NCBI GenBank assembly: GCA_028817405.1
Contig: JAPPPS010000017.1
Location: 1-52,663 of the forward strand
Source: Gammaproteobacteria bacterium
Lineage (GTDB): Bacteria > Pseudomonadota > Gammaproteobacteria > Arenicellales > Poriferihabitantaceae
DNA length: 52,663 nt
Reading direction: 5' to 3'
Shown: positions 6,565-14,018 of the stretch, one piece after another
How the letters are laid out: the number at the start of each line of letters is the position of its first letter
Position numbering within the stretch: position 1 is the first letter of the stretch
Made by a program: the position numbers and the translations under genes
The notes under the pieces: generated by a model
The model's database searches: none
Seen by the model: the letters and a program-made list of their open reading frames with translations, nothing else
What the model was told of the DNA's origin: nothing

Positions 6565-7530
6565 ATGAACGCGAAAAAAGTCGTTTTGATTTTCTGTGCG
6601 GTTGCCGCAGTCGTCGCGGTTGCTGGCGGCTATCTCTTTTGGGGTGTGCCCGGCGAGTTTTCTGACCTGAAAGCGGAGGATTGGCGAAATGCCATCTTTA
6701 TCGTGGGCGGACTCATCGCCGCCATCATTGCCGCTTGGCGCGCGCATGTGGCGGACGAGCAAGCGAAAACCGACAGCAAAAAAGCCGATGTCGCTGAAAA
6801 ATCCCAGATTGCGGATAGACTTGCTCGGGCGACAGAACAATTAAACAGCGACAGCATTTATATGCGTATCGGCGCAGTCCAGGCGTTGAAGCGTGTTGGG
6901 TATGACAGTGAGGATGATGTCATGGGCGTTTTGGGTTTACTCGCACGCTTTGTTCGGGACCGAAGTCCGGCGAAAAGCAAGGATGTTGGCATTCGTTCCC
7001 CGGATGCAAAAGAAAGCATGGAAGATGCTAAAGAGAGCATGGATGCCATCGGGCGGCTTGCCAGTCACTACAAAGAATTCCTGAAAGGGTATGGCGCATT
7101 CCATTTGGATTTGTCAGCATCCAATTTGATGCCTTTTCCTTTGTTAATTGAAGGCTATTTCCGTAATTTCAATTTCACCAAATCTAATATTATGCGCGGT
7201 TATTTTTCAAAGCATGATTTTAGCGGGGTATCTTTTGTTGGTGTTGATTTGACTGACGCTTTCTTCTTGAAGTGCAATCTTGTCGATGCATGGTTTACGG
7301 GGGCGATTCTTAACTCTGCGTCGTTTTATGATGTAGATATGTCCAATGCAACTTTGCACTGGGCAACTTGCAACAACACAGACTTCTCAACCGCTAAAAA
7401 TCTGACAACAGAAATGTTGGAAAGCATTATTTACGATGCAAAAACCCCGCCCAAAGTCCCGAAAAGCGTCACCTTACCGCCCCCAACGGAAAACAAAACG
7501 GTGCCGGGGTTATTGTCCGGCACCGCTTAA
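6565..7530 (+). CDS. Pentapeptide-repeat membrane protein
   Basis: The protein is about 321 residues. Two hydrophobic segments lie at the N-terminus (VVLIFCAVAAVVAVAGGYLF and AIFIVGGLIAAIIAAW), followed by a helical region with RLARATEQLNSDSIYMRIGA, a phrase common in membrane-linked pentapeptide proteins. The C-terminal part carries about a dozen pentapeptide units of the A/D-L/F-x type (DFSGVSFVGVDLTDAFFLK and onward), which form a right-handed beta-helix in known members. ATG at 6565 (or 6562) follows GGGGGAGG; the longer frame to 6415 is rejected because it crosses the erpA repeat. A TAAAAT box lies at 6543-6548. The function of this type is not established. A strong terminator-like hairpin overlaps its stop. 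Confidence 0.78.
   Translation: MNAKKVVLIFCAVAAVVAVAGGYLFWGVPGEFSDLKAEDWRNAIFIVGGLIAAIIAAWRAHVADEQAKTDSKKADVAEKSQIADRLARATEQLNSDSIYMRIGAVQALKRVGYDSEDDVMGVLGLLARFVRDRSPAKSKDVGIRSPDAKESMEDAKESMDAIGRLASHYKEFLKGYGAFHLDLSASNLMPFPLLIEGYFRNFNFTKSNIMRGYFSKHDFSGVSFVGVDLTDAFFLKCNLVDAWFTGAILNSASFYDVDMSNATLHWATCNNTDFSTAKNLTTEMLESIIYDAKTPPKVPKSVTLPPPTENKTVPGLLSGTA
7491..7525 (-). terminator. Intrinsic terminator for the minus-strand lipoprotein cluster
   Basis: Perfect 9-bp arms CGGTGCCGG (7499-7507) and CCGGCACCG (7517-7525). On the minus strand the stem is followed by TTTTGTTT, a classic intrinsic terminator for transcription coming from the genes at 9592-7835. It overlaps the 3' end of the plus-strand pentapeptide gene. 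Confidence 0.65.
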
Positions 7531-7834
7531 CCTCACGACATCCCCATTCACTACCACTTCCCTGGCCGCCCGCCAAGCAAAGCGGACGGTACCGATAATG
7601 TGGCGACCGTTTTTGATTCCCATTCCAGCAAGCAAAAGCGGTTGCCGAGAAAGGGAAAAAATTATGGGTAGCGAACAGCGCAGCACTCTGTCCCCGGACA
7701 TCTCCCAGAGAGGGGGATAACCAAAATGGGGAGGGAATAAGTCGAGGGCTGACAATGCATGGAGGCAGCTCCATCGCGCTTGCCCGCGGGCGCGATGATG
7801 GTTCATCACCGTCGGCGCGCTGTTGTCCGGCTAT
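7531..7834. other. Intergenic region with no supported gene
   Basis: About 300 bases between the convergent pentapeptide gene and the lipoprotein cluster. Short frames on both strands lack ribosome-binding sites and recognisable sequence. Apart from the terminator hairpin at its left edge I see nothing firm in it. Confidence 0.5.
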
Positions 7835-8380
7835 TTATATGGCGCGTGACTGGCGTGGGAAATAAAAAACCGTCCGGTGGGGCCGAGCGGTTGGGGAAAT
7901 GGCAGCATCAACTCGATGTAGTTGGCACTCGGTGATTTTAAATTCTTCGTCAAAATATTTTTGGAAATCAGGGTGGTCCATAGAGATTCCCTCAACGTTT
8001 GCGAAAAGGGTTTCAAAACCGGATTTCAAATTTTCTATAGAGATTTCACATTCCCGCACTGTTCTTGCGGCAATTGAAACTTGAAACTCGCAATCATCAC
8101 ATGAAAATTCCCCTCGGTATCGGAGACCAAAAACCCCAAACTGTTCACAGCGATATTTGTTAACAGAAAGTCCTGCACGAGAAAAGAGACGCGCGGCAGC
8201 GAGGGTTTCATGCAAAGCACCACGACAGGCTTCTAAATTCGGCCAAGTCATTTGTCGAATTGGTGTGCCTGATGCGTCGCGTTCGATTAAGTATCGACCA
8301 TCTGCATTCGATGTCTGGACGGTAGCGCAGCCGGCCAGAACGGCGGTCACAAGGGCGAAAATGACTACTTGGGTTTTCAT
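7835..8380 (-). CDS. Hypothetical lipoprotein
   Basis: A 181-residue protein beginning MKTQVVIFALVTAVLAGCAT, a lipoprotein signal with lipobox LAGC (Cys18). The mature part contains several Cys residues (CRGALHETL, YRCEQFG, CDDCEF, RECEIS, ITECQL), suggesting disulfides. The first 18 codons and the GGAGAATCGCC leader match the 5' module of the MORN-type lipoprotein, but the promoter part is absent because another gene ends 27 bp upstream. It is the last gene of a minus-strand cluster of small exported proteins before the terminator at 7491-7525. No known domain recognised. Confidence 0.7.
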   Translation of the reverse strand: MKTQVVIFALVTAVLAGCATVQTSNADGRYLIERDASGTPIRQMTWPNLEACRGALHETLAAARLFSRAGLSVNKYRCEQFGVFGLRYRGEFSCDDCEFQVSIAARTVRECEISIENLKSGFETLFANVEGISMDHPDFQKYFDEEFKITECQLHRVDAAISPTARPHRTVFYFPRQSRAI

Positions 8381-8407
8381 GGCGATTCTCCACCTGAATT
8401 GAAAAAC

Positions 8408-8896
8408 TCACCAATATCCCGCATCGCGGCAGTCGGCATGCGTGATGCCGGCTTGGCGCAGTTTACGCGAGGATTCGGTTCGGATTTCATCGGATTCGTC
8501 GAACAGCACGGCGATTTCGTCGTACTTTTCTTTCGCGTGGCGCAACTCGACCAGCCAAACTTGGTTGCGCGCTTGCTCCTCGATGTCCTCGTTGTTGATG
8601 ATGCCGGCGGCCCAGCCAACCGCGCCGAGTTGGTCGTTCTGCAAGCCGTACCCCGCCAGCATAACCGCCATCGGACTGCGCTTTTCGCCGCGCATGATAG
8701 TGGCGCGCATTTGCGCCAGCGTCAGTTCGGCGCGGTCGAGTTGCCGCTTGAGGCGCTCGTAATCGTGCTTGGAATCGTCCACCGCATAGCAGTGTTCGTT
8801 CAGCAACTTGCGACTGACCTTTTCGCCAGAGACAAGTTCTTGTTTGGAGCAACCGACGAGCAACACGGCGGTTGCGATGATGAGTGCGAGTTTCAT
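8408..8896 (-). CDS. Hypothetical lipoprotein
   Basis: A 162-residue protein with signal MKLALIIATAVLLVGC (lipobox LVGC, Cys16). The mature part is helical and charged, with a likely coiled-coil segment (SKHDYERLKRQLDRAELTLA) and a second one near the end (VELRHAKEKYDEIAVLFDES). It lies 27 bp upstream of the next lipoprotein gene in the same direction and is probably co-transcribed. Family not recognised. Confidence 0.68.
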   Translation of the reverse strand: MKLALIIATAVLLVGCSKQELVSGEKVSRKLLNEHCYAVDDSKHDYERLKRQLDRAELTLAQMRATIMRGEKRSPMAVMLAGYGLQNDQLGAVGWAAGIINNEDIEEQARNQVWLVELRHAKEKYDEIAVLFDESDEIRTESSRKLRQAGITHADCRDAGYW

Positions 8897-8917
8897 GGGA
8901 TACCTCGTTAGTGACGG

Positions 8918-9217
8918 TTAAAGAACAGGGGCGCAGAGAGCGTAACTACTATGATTTGGCCCACGGTCACCCCCTAAAATGGGGTCGAAGTAGGAATCAG
9001 ATTGCATCCGATTTCGAACGTCGAGCAAACGCGCCGCCTGCAACCGTGCCTCTTCGCACTTAAATGAGTCTTGCGTATGCTTGGAGAAACAATACGCTTG
9101 CAGGTCTTTCGCGTTTTGCCGCTCGGCTTGTTGCACGGCCGGACAGTTGGGATGCTGCTTTCCCGCGCAGCCAACCAGGGCCAAAGCGACAGTGGCCAAG
9201 ATGAAATGCTTAATCAT
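8918..9217 (-). CDS. Small hypothetical lipoprotein
   Basis: A 99-residue protein with signal MIKHFILATVALALVGC (lipobox LVGC, Cys17). The mature part has further Cys residues (HPNCPAVQQ, AYCFSK, FKCEEA, ALCAP) and a helical middle rich in Ala and Arg. It sits 21 bp upstream of the next lipoprotein gene on the same strand. No homologue recognised. Confidence 0.6.
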   Translation of the reverse strand: MIKHFILATVALALVGCAGKQHPNCPAVQQAERQNAKDLQAYCFSKHTQDSFKCEEARLQAARLLDVRNRMQSDSYFDPILGGDRGPNHSSYALCAPVL

Positions 9218-9259
9218 CGATTTGCTCCTCCCATGGTTAAAAGGCTAGTAAACAAGTCG

Positions 9260-9592
9260 TCAAAAACGCTTGCACACGGCATTGCCCCATCGGTCGGTCC
9301 ACCGATGAGTTCCAATTGGGCAGCCTCGAGATGTGTCGTAATACCGCTGTTTGCCACCAAAACTTTGACAAACCGCGTTCCCCCAAGAGTCGACCGAGCG
9401 ATGCGTACCAACCGGGCAGTTTTTTAAACCTCCCCGAATTGATCGCGTAGTACCATTACTAAAGTCACGGCAAATTTGATTGCCCCATTGGTCAGTCCAA
9501 GGATGAGAACCAGCCAGGCAGTTTGCATTGGCAGCCGGCGTGAAGAGTAGCAGTGTGGTAGCGACAAACATCGCCATGAGTGAGTTTTTCAT
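9260..9592 (-). CDS. Secreted Cys-rich protein with three WGN repeats
   Basis: A 110-residue precursor starting MKNSLMAMFVATTLLLFTPA, a Sec signal peptide likely cleaved after ANA (about residue 24). The mature part has three copies of a roughly 20-residue unit, C--G-H-W-D-WGN--C--F (GSHPWTDQWGNQIC, GTHRSVDSWGNAVC, GTHRWTDRWGNAVC), each with a Cys pair that could form a disulfide. Spacers between units are about 15 residues. ATG at 9592 follows GGAGACC; the longer frame to 9637 crosses a hairpin. It is the first gene of the exported-protein cluster. I cannot name the family, and the role could be structural, adhesive or ligand-binding. Confidence 0.7.
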   Translation of the reverse strand: MKNSLMAMFVATTLLLFTPAANANCLAGSHPWTDQWGNQICRDFSNGTTRSIRGGLKNCPVGTHRSVDSWGNAVCQSFGGKQRYYDTSRGCPIGTHRWTDRWGNAVCKRF

Positions 9593-9626
9593 CGGGGGTC
9601 TCCGGTTGATGGTCGAAATTCCCCGG

Positions 9627-9649
9627 CGCAAAGGCACCGGGCCTTTGCG
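9627..9649. repeat. Perfect 9-bp hairpin upstream of the secreted Cys-rich gene
   Basis: CGCAAAGGC (9627-9635) and GCCTTTGCG (9641-9649) around a 5-base loop, 35-57 bases before the ATG at 9592. It could be an operator or 5'-leader structure, or a third REP type. Confidence 0.5.
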
Positions 9650-9846
9650 ACTCTCAAGAGAAACAGTGAAAGCCCTGCCTATTCGCGCGGCGGGTAATTA
9701 ATCCGCCGGGTTTCAGTGGCTATGGTATTTGGCAGGAAACCCGGCTAATGCGGGTCTCTCCCAAGAGTCGCAGGTGGCATAATAGCCGTTGCAGGGGCGG
9801 AGTCAAGCAAATTGGAAAGAAAAAATGAAAATAATTCTGCCGCCAT

Positions 9847-9870
9847 CGCCCGCTTAACGGCCTGCGGGCG
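9847..9870. repeat. REP-like palindrome, CCCGC-GTTAA-GCGGG family
   Basis: Arms CGCCCGC (9847-9853) and GCGGGCG (9864-9870) with a TTAACGGCCT loop. In the opposite orientation it matches the copies at 20397 and 42379; the outer base pairs vary in a compensatory way (CG/CG here, CC/GG at 20397). Confidence 0.7.
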
Positions 9871-10070
9871 TGACGGGGGGCGGGTGTTCCCCACTCCGTC
9901 ACCGCCGCGGTGTTTTAAGCGGCGGCGAAAGCGGCGGTTGCGGTGGGGCGGATTCAGTCGACGTTTGCCATCGCCGGCGGGCCGGTGGAAATGGCGAAGT
10001 TGGGCGAGGTGATAATTTGGGCGCGTTTTTGATTTGACATCGCAGCCTGGCGCGTTGTAGTTTCGACACC

Positions 10071-12290
10071 ATGGACACCAAAATTCCTGAAAGCAGTTTG
10101 AACGATGCGGAACGGAAAGTGCGGGACGCTTTTCGGGCGCACGAACCGACCGTCTCCGTCGCGGGCGCGGAGATTCAGGGCGATTTTCTACGCGATTTGT
10201 TTCTTGGCAAATATGACGAGGATGCGGATTACCGCGGGACTTGCATTGTCGGTGCAGTTGTCCCCGATGCGCTGAACATGGAGTTTTACGAGACGAAATT
10301 TCCGATGCGGTTTCACGACTGCCACTTCGAGCAAACAATCAAATTCCAGCAATTGGCATGTCCGGAGTTGGATTTTAGCGGTTGCACTCTAAAGAATGGT
10401 TTCGATGCCCGAATGGTAAAAGTCGCTGGCATCGTGGACATGCGAGAAGTTGACGCTGAGTATACTGTGGATTTTGATGGCGCTGAAATCGGGGGGCAAC
10501 TCAACTGCTCGGGCGGGAATCTTCGTCCTCGGAACAAGAACAACAAGAGCAAGGTTGCTCTTACCGCTCAGAGCATTAAAGTCACAGGAGATGTGTTTCT
10601 GAGAAATGGGTTTAATGCCGTGGGTGAGGTGAGATTGCCGGGGGCCAAGATTGGAAGTCAACTCGACTGCTCGGGTGGTGTTTTCCAGAACGAGAACAGG
10701 ATTACCCTGAATGCTATGAGCATTCGGGTGGGCGGCTTCGTATCTCTGCGCGATGGTTTTCGTGCCGTAGGCGAGGTGAGACTGCTTGGTGCAGAAATTG
10801 GAGGCCAACTCGTCTGCTCGGGCGGAAGCTTTCAGAACGAGGACAAGATTGCGCTGAACGCTCAGTGCGTTAAAGTAGCAACTAACGTGGATCTGTGTGG
10901 TAAATTCAACGGAAGGGTAAGTTTTGCCGGCGCCGAAATCGGGGGACAAATCGACTGTGCAGGCGGGAGTTTCCAAAATGAAAAAGGGGTCGCCTTCAAC
11001 GCCCAAGGCATCAGGGTGGCCTCTGATGTGTTTCTGAACGATGGATTTAAGTCCGTGGGCGAAGTAAGTTTGCTCGGTGCCGACATCGGGGGGCAACTCG
11101 TCTGCGCCGGCGGGAGTTTTCAGAATGAGGGAAAAATTTCCCTTAACGCTCAGAGCATTAAAGTGGCATCCAGCGTGTTCATGAGCGCCAGTGATTCGGC
11201 TGGCGAGTGTGCCAAAGTATTTAATGCGAAAGGCCGGGTAGATTTGGCTGGAGCCGACATCGGTGGGCAACTCAACTGCGAAGGGGGGATTTTCCGGAAT
11301 GAAAGGGATATCGCCCTCAACGCTCATGGCATCAAAGTGGCATCCGATGTGCTCCTCATTCCCCATGTACGCAACAAAAGAGATGAATGGGAAAATTTTT
11401 CGGCCAATGGCTTGGTGTCGTTTGTCAACGCAACCATTGGGGGAAATTTCATGTTGCACAGTTGCAAACTTACGCACCTGTCACTGGCGGGTGCCAATGT
11501 CCTAGGCGAGTTTCGGGACGATGCCAATATCTACAAAGACCAAAACGGAAACGACATTGTTTTGGACATTGATGGCTTTCGCTATCATCGATTGAATGTT
11601 GCAAAAGAGCGAGAGAAAGACCGCCTTGAGTGGGTTGGCTTGATGAGCAAAGTCGACAGATTCTATCCCCAACCTTACGAGCAACTGATGAAAGTTTACC
11701 GTGAGATGGGCCACATGAATTTGGCCCGCAAGGTCGGCTTTGAATTTGAGAAAAAGCGCCATAAGCAGTTGCGCTTAAATCGCGACCACAAGCGTTTTGT
11801 TGTGCTTGGATGGGCGTGGTGGATGTGGTGCTGGATTTTGCGCGCCACCATCGGATACGGCTATAAACCGTTCAGAATTTTGTGGTGGTTTCCTATCGCC
11901 ATCGTGGGTGGATGGCTCCTTTTTAGCGGAGCGATGTGCCCGCAAAAATGGACGAGTGCATCCGCTTTCGCGTCTACCTTAGGGCACGGCATTACAGAAC
12001 AGTCCGAGTGTGAGCGCTGGCGCATGCTTCCGTCTGATGTCGGGGCGCTTGTTTCGCCGGAGTGGCGGGATGGCGAAGTGCCCCCGGAGGGCTACCCTAA
12101 ATTTATTCCGCTTTTTTACGCGATTGAAGTCGCGCTTCCTGTGTTGGCGTTGGGGCAGACAAGCAACTGGCAACCAGAATCTCTCGGCCTCAAGTGGATA
12201 CAGGGGATATTCATCATAATCGGCGCTGTGGCATTGGCCATTCCCGCTTCTTATCGCACAGGCTTTCTCAACCCAAGGTGGTGGGACTAA
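10071..12290 (+). CDS. Large beta-solenoid membrane protein
   Basis: The protein is 739 residues. Residues about 120-440 contain seven to eight repeats of 38-45 residues with the pattern V-L-GA-IGGQL-CSGG-FQNE--I-LNAQ-IKVA--VFL--GF-AVGE, predicted to form a beta-solenoid. Similar proteins are annotated in databases as 'membrane-associated oxidoreductase', a name without experimental support that I can cite. After residue 500 a helical linker with DRFYPQPYEQLMKVYREMGH follows, then four hydrophobic segments: VVLGWAWWMWCWIL, ILWWFPIAIVGGWLLF, FYAIEVALPVLALG and GIFIIIGAVALAIP. The C-terminus is therefore in the membrane. It may be transcribed alone from a weak TTGACA-containing promoter at about 10036. 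It lies inside the inverted repeat-bracketed segment. Confidence 0.78.
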   Translation: MDTKIPESSLNDAERKVRDAFRAHEPTVSVAGAEIQGDFLRDLFLGKYDEDADYRGTCIVGAVVPDALNMEFYETKFPMRFHDCHFEQTIKFQQLACPELDFSGCTLKNGFDARMVKVAGIVDMREVDAEYTVDFDGAEIGGQLNCSGGNLRPRNKNNKSKVALTAQSIKVTGDVFLRNGFNAVGEVRLPGAKIGSQLDCSGGVFQNENRITLNAMSIRVGGFVSLRDGFRAVGEVRLLGAEIGGQLVCSGGSFQNEDKIALNAQCVKVATNVDLCGKFNGRVSFAGAEIGGQIDCAGGSFQNEKGVAFNAQGIRVASDVFLNDGFKSVGEVSLLGADIGGQLVCAGGSFQNEGKISLNAQSIKVASSVFMSASDSAGECAKVFNAKGRVDLAGADIGGQLNCEGGIFRNERDIALNAHGIKVASDVLLIPHVRNKRDEWENFSANGLVSFVNATIGGNFMLHSCKLTHLSLAGANVLGEFRDDANIYKDQNGNDIVLDIDGFRYHRLNVAKEREKDRLEWVGLMSKVDRFYPQPYEQLMKVYREMGHMNLARKVGFEFEKKRHKQLRLNRDHKRFVVLGWAWWMWCWILRATIGYGYKPFRILWWFPIAIVGGWLLFSGAMCPQKWTSASAFASTLGHGITEQSECERWRMLPSDVGALVSPEWRDGEVPPEGYPKFIPLFYAIEVALPVLALGQTSNWQPESLGLKWIQGIFIIIGAVALAIPASYRTGFLNPRWWD

Positions 12291-12376
12291 TAGCGATGTG
12301 GTTGGAAGGGCGATGCATGGGAAAGGTCTTGGTTCAACCGCAAACGCCACTTTACTTGTCGGAGGAAAGACTCTGG

Positions 12377-12396
12377 ACTCCGGCTGTCGCCGGAGT
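12377..12396. repeat. REP-like palindrome, ACTCCG family
   Basis: ACTCCGGC (12377-12384), loop TGTC, GCCGGAGT (12389-12396), followed by GGCGATG. Related to the copy at 1874-1895 with a compensated stem. It may also terminate the beta-solenoid transcript. Confidence 0.7.
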
Positions 12397-12466
12397 GGCG
12401 ATGGGCGCGCACGGCGAATCAAATGTGGCATCGTTAAACCGGTCAATTTGCCGTCCTGGGCGTCTG

Positions 12467-12490
12467 CTCCCGCTCAACAGACAGCGGGAG
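12467..12490. repeat. REP-like palindrome, CCCGC-GTTAA-GCGGG family
   Basis: CTCCCGCT (12467-12474) and AGCGGGAG (12483-12490) with loop CAACAGAC, followed by TGACGGG. On the minus strand its loop reads GTCTGTTG, as in the 20397 copy. Confidence 0.7.
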
Positions 12491-12527
12491 TGACGGGTGG
12501 ATGGGTGCGGGAGTGACGGGTAGGGTG

Positions 12528-12831
12528 CAGAAATGACGGCGTTGCGAGGCGGCGCTTTATTTCCGGCGCTTGATTTACCCCCGCATTCCCCCATTTCCGT
12601 TATAATCGCCGCACATCATCACGGTGTTTTCTCATGCAAACCGATTTGAAGATTTCCGAGAGCGCGGTCGAGCGGGTTCATGCGCTGCTGGCGGCGAAGC
12701 ACAATCCCGAGTTGAAGTTGCGGGTGTTTATCCGCGGCGGCGGCTGTTCGGGGTTTCAGTATGGCTTTCAGTTCGACGAGGAAAAACAGGAAGACGACAT
12801 CGCCATCGCGCAGGGCGGGGTGGAGGTGCTG
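12528..12831 (+). repeat. Right arm of the erpA inverted repeat
   Basis: Opposite orientation to 6178-6465. It contains the promoter and first 65 codons of the intact erpA. Identity in the coding part looks complete by eye until GTGGAGGT near 12829. Confidence 0.8.
12601..12606 (+). promoter_or_regulatory. TATAAT -10 box of erpA
   Basis: A perfect consensus -10, 28 bases before the erpA ATG, in CCGTTATAATCGCC. A leader of about 20 bases follows. No convincing -35 is seen 16-18 bp upstream. Confidence 0.6.
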
Positions 12832-12966
12832 GTCGACATGCTGAGTTTGCAATACTTGTCCGGCGCGGAAATCGATTATCAGGATGACATCCTCGGCAGC
12901 CGCTTCTTGGTCAACAACCCCAACGCCGCGACCACTTGCGGCTGCGGTTCGTCGTTTTCCATCTGA
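12634..12966 (+). CDS. erpA: Iron-sulfur cluster insertion protein ErpA
   Basis: The protein is 110 residues, the usual length for A-type carriers. The three cluster ligands are present: Cys38 in [12 protein letters not shown] and Cys102 and Cys104 in [11 protein letters not shown]. The sequence is closest to ErpA/IscA-type scaffolds that pass Fe-S clusters to target enzymes. ErpA is preferred over IscA because the gene stands alone, away from an isc operon, and because of the [13 protein letters not shown] start. The 5' end including the promoter is duplicated in inverted orientation at 6178-6465. Downstream is grpE, 94 bp away on the same strand. Confidence 0.88.
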   Translation: MQTDLKISESAVERVHALLAAKHNPELKLRVFIRGGGCSGFQYGFQFDEEKQEDDIAIAQGGVEVLVDMLSLQYLSGAEIDYQDDILGSRFLVNNPNAATTCGCGSSFSI

Positions 12967-13060
12967 GCCGCGGTCGCGGTCGCGGTCGCCGGTTGATGGT
13001 CCGCGGTTGAGTCCGCGCTCGCCGCCCCCAGATTCGCGCCGATTTAACGCCAACGCCATC

Positions 13061-13822
13061 ATGCCCAAGCCCAAGCCAACTGACGCGACGGTGTCGCCCG
13101 GGGCCGGCGCGGAATCGTCCGCCGGGGCCGCGCCGCCGCCGCCCAACGCGGACGGTTTGCCGGAAACTGCCGACGCGGAGGTTGCGGAGTCGGCCGCCGG
13201 GTCCGCCGTCAACGATGCCGCCACGGTCGACACCGGCCCCTCCCCGCCGCCGGCCGCGGACGAAACCACGGCTGAAACCTCGGACGAAACCGCGGACCAA
13301 ACCCCAAACGCTGCACCGTCGGCCGAGATGTCGGCCGACGAATTGCGCGCCCAACTGGAATCGACTCAAGCGGAAAACGCGGCGGCGAAAGACGGTTTGT
13401 TGCGCGCCAAAGCGGAGGTGGAAAACATTCGCCGGCGGTCGCAGAACGAAATCGCGGCGGCGCGCAAGTTCGCCATCGAGGGCTTCGCCAAAGAACTGCT
13501 GGAAGTCAAGGACAACCTCGACCGCGCGGCCGCGGTGGAGTTGGACGCCGGCGCCGGCGCGACGGTGCAGCAGATGAAAGAAGGCCTCGGTTTGACGCTG
13601 AAACAACTGGACTTGGCGTTGGCGCGCTTCGCCGTGAGCGAGGTCGAGGCCGCGCCCGGCGTCAAGTTTGACCCGCAACGCCACCAAGCGGTCAGCGCCA
13701 CGCCGAGCGCGGAAGTCGCGGCCGACCACATCGTCACCGTGGTGCAAAAAGGTTTCGCGCTGCGAGAGCGCCTGCTGCGCCCGGCGATGGTGGTGGTGGC
13801 GGCCGCGGACAAACCAGCATAA
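13061..13822 (+). CDS. grpE: Nucleotide exchange factor GrpE
   Basis: The protein is 253 residues, longer than the usual 170-200, because the first 90 or so residues are a low-complexity Ala/Pro/Glu/Asp-rich tail. The conserved part starts at [20 protein letters not shown] (long coiled coil) and includes [37 protein letters not shown] and the C-terminal beta part with [10 protein letters not shown] and [20 protein letters not shown]. GrpE releases ADP from DnaK. ATG at 13061 (MPKPKPTDA) is chosen; the longer frame would overlap erpA. It heads a grpE-dnaK-dnaJ set. Confidence 0.9.
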   Translation: MPKPKPTDATVSPGAGAESSAGAAPPPPNADGLPETADAEVAESAAGSAVNDAATVDTGPSPPPAADETTAETSDETADQTPNAAPSAEMSADELRAQLESTQAENAAAKDGLLRAKAEVENIRRRSQNEIAAARKFAIEGFAKELLEVKDNLDRAAAVELDAGAGATVQQMKEGLGLTLKQLDLALARFAVSEVEAAPGVKFDPQRHQAVSATPSAEVAADHIVTVVQKGFALRERLLRPAMVVVAAADKPA

Positions 13823-14018
13823 AAAAACTGCGCCTGAACCGCGCAAAGAATCCCCGCCAATCCCCGCAAAAAACCCCGCGCGCAAAACCGTCGCCAATTT
13901 ATCCGCGACGGTAATCCCGGATTCCCGCGGTTGTTATCCGCCGCCGCGCCCCCATATCAGCCGCATCCGTTCGGCAACCAACGCCACCCCATTCCACCCA
14001 ATTCGAGGCGCAGAAACC

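Larger units (their letters stand above)
9593..10070. other. Divergent intergenic region with several palindromes
   Basis: About 480 bases between the secreted Cys-rich gene and the beta-solenoid gene. It contains a perfect 9-bp hairpin (9627-9649), a CGGCGG/CCGCCG palindrome around TAATTAAT (9688-9708), an AAGAGTCGCAGGTGGCATAATAG element near 9765-9787 that resembles the promoter region at 6526-6548, and a REP-like copy (9847-9870). No gene is supported. Confidence 0.5.
12291..12633. other. Intergenic region: palindromes and erpA promoter
   Basis: About 340 bases between the beta-solenoid gene and erpA. It holds two perfect hairpins (12377-12396 and 12467-12490), the right arm of the erpA inverted repeat from about 12528, and the TATAAT box at 12601. 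No coding frame is supported. Confidence 0.6.
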
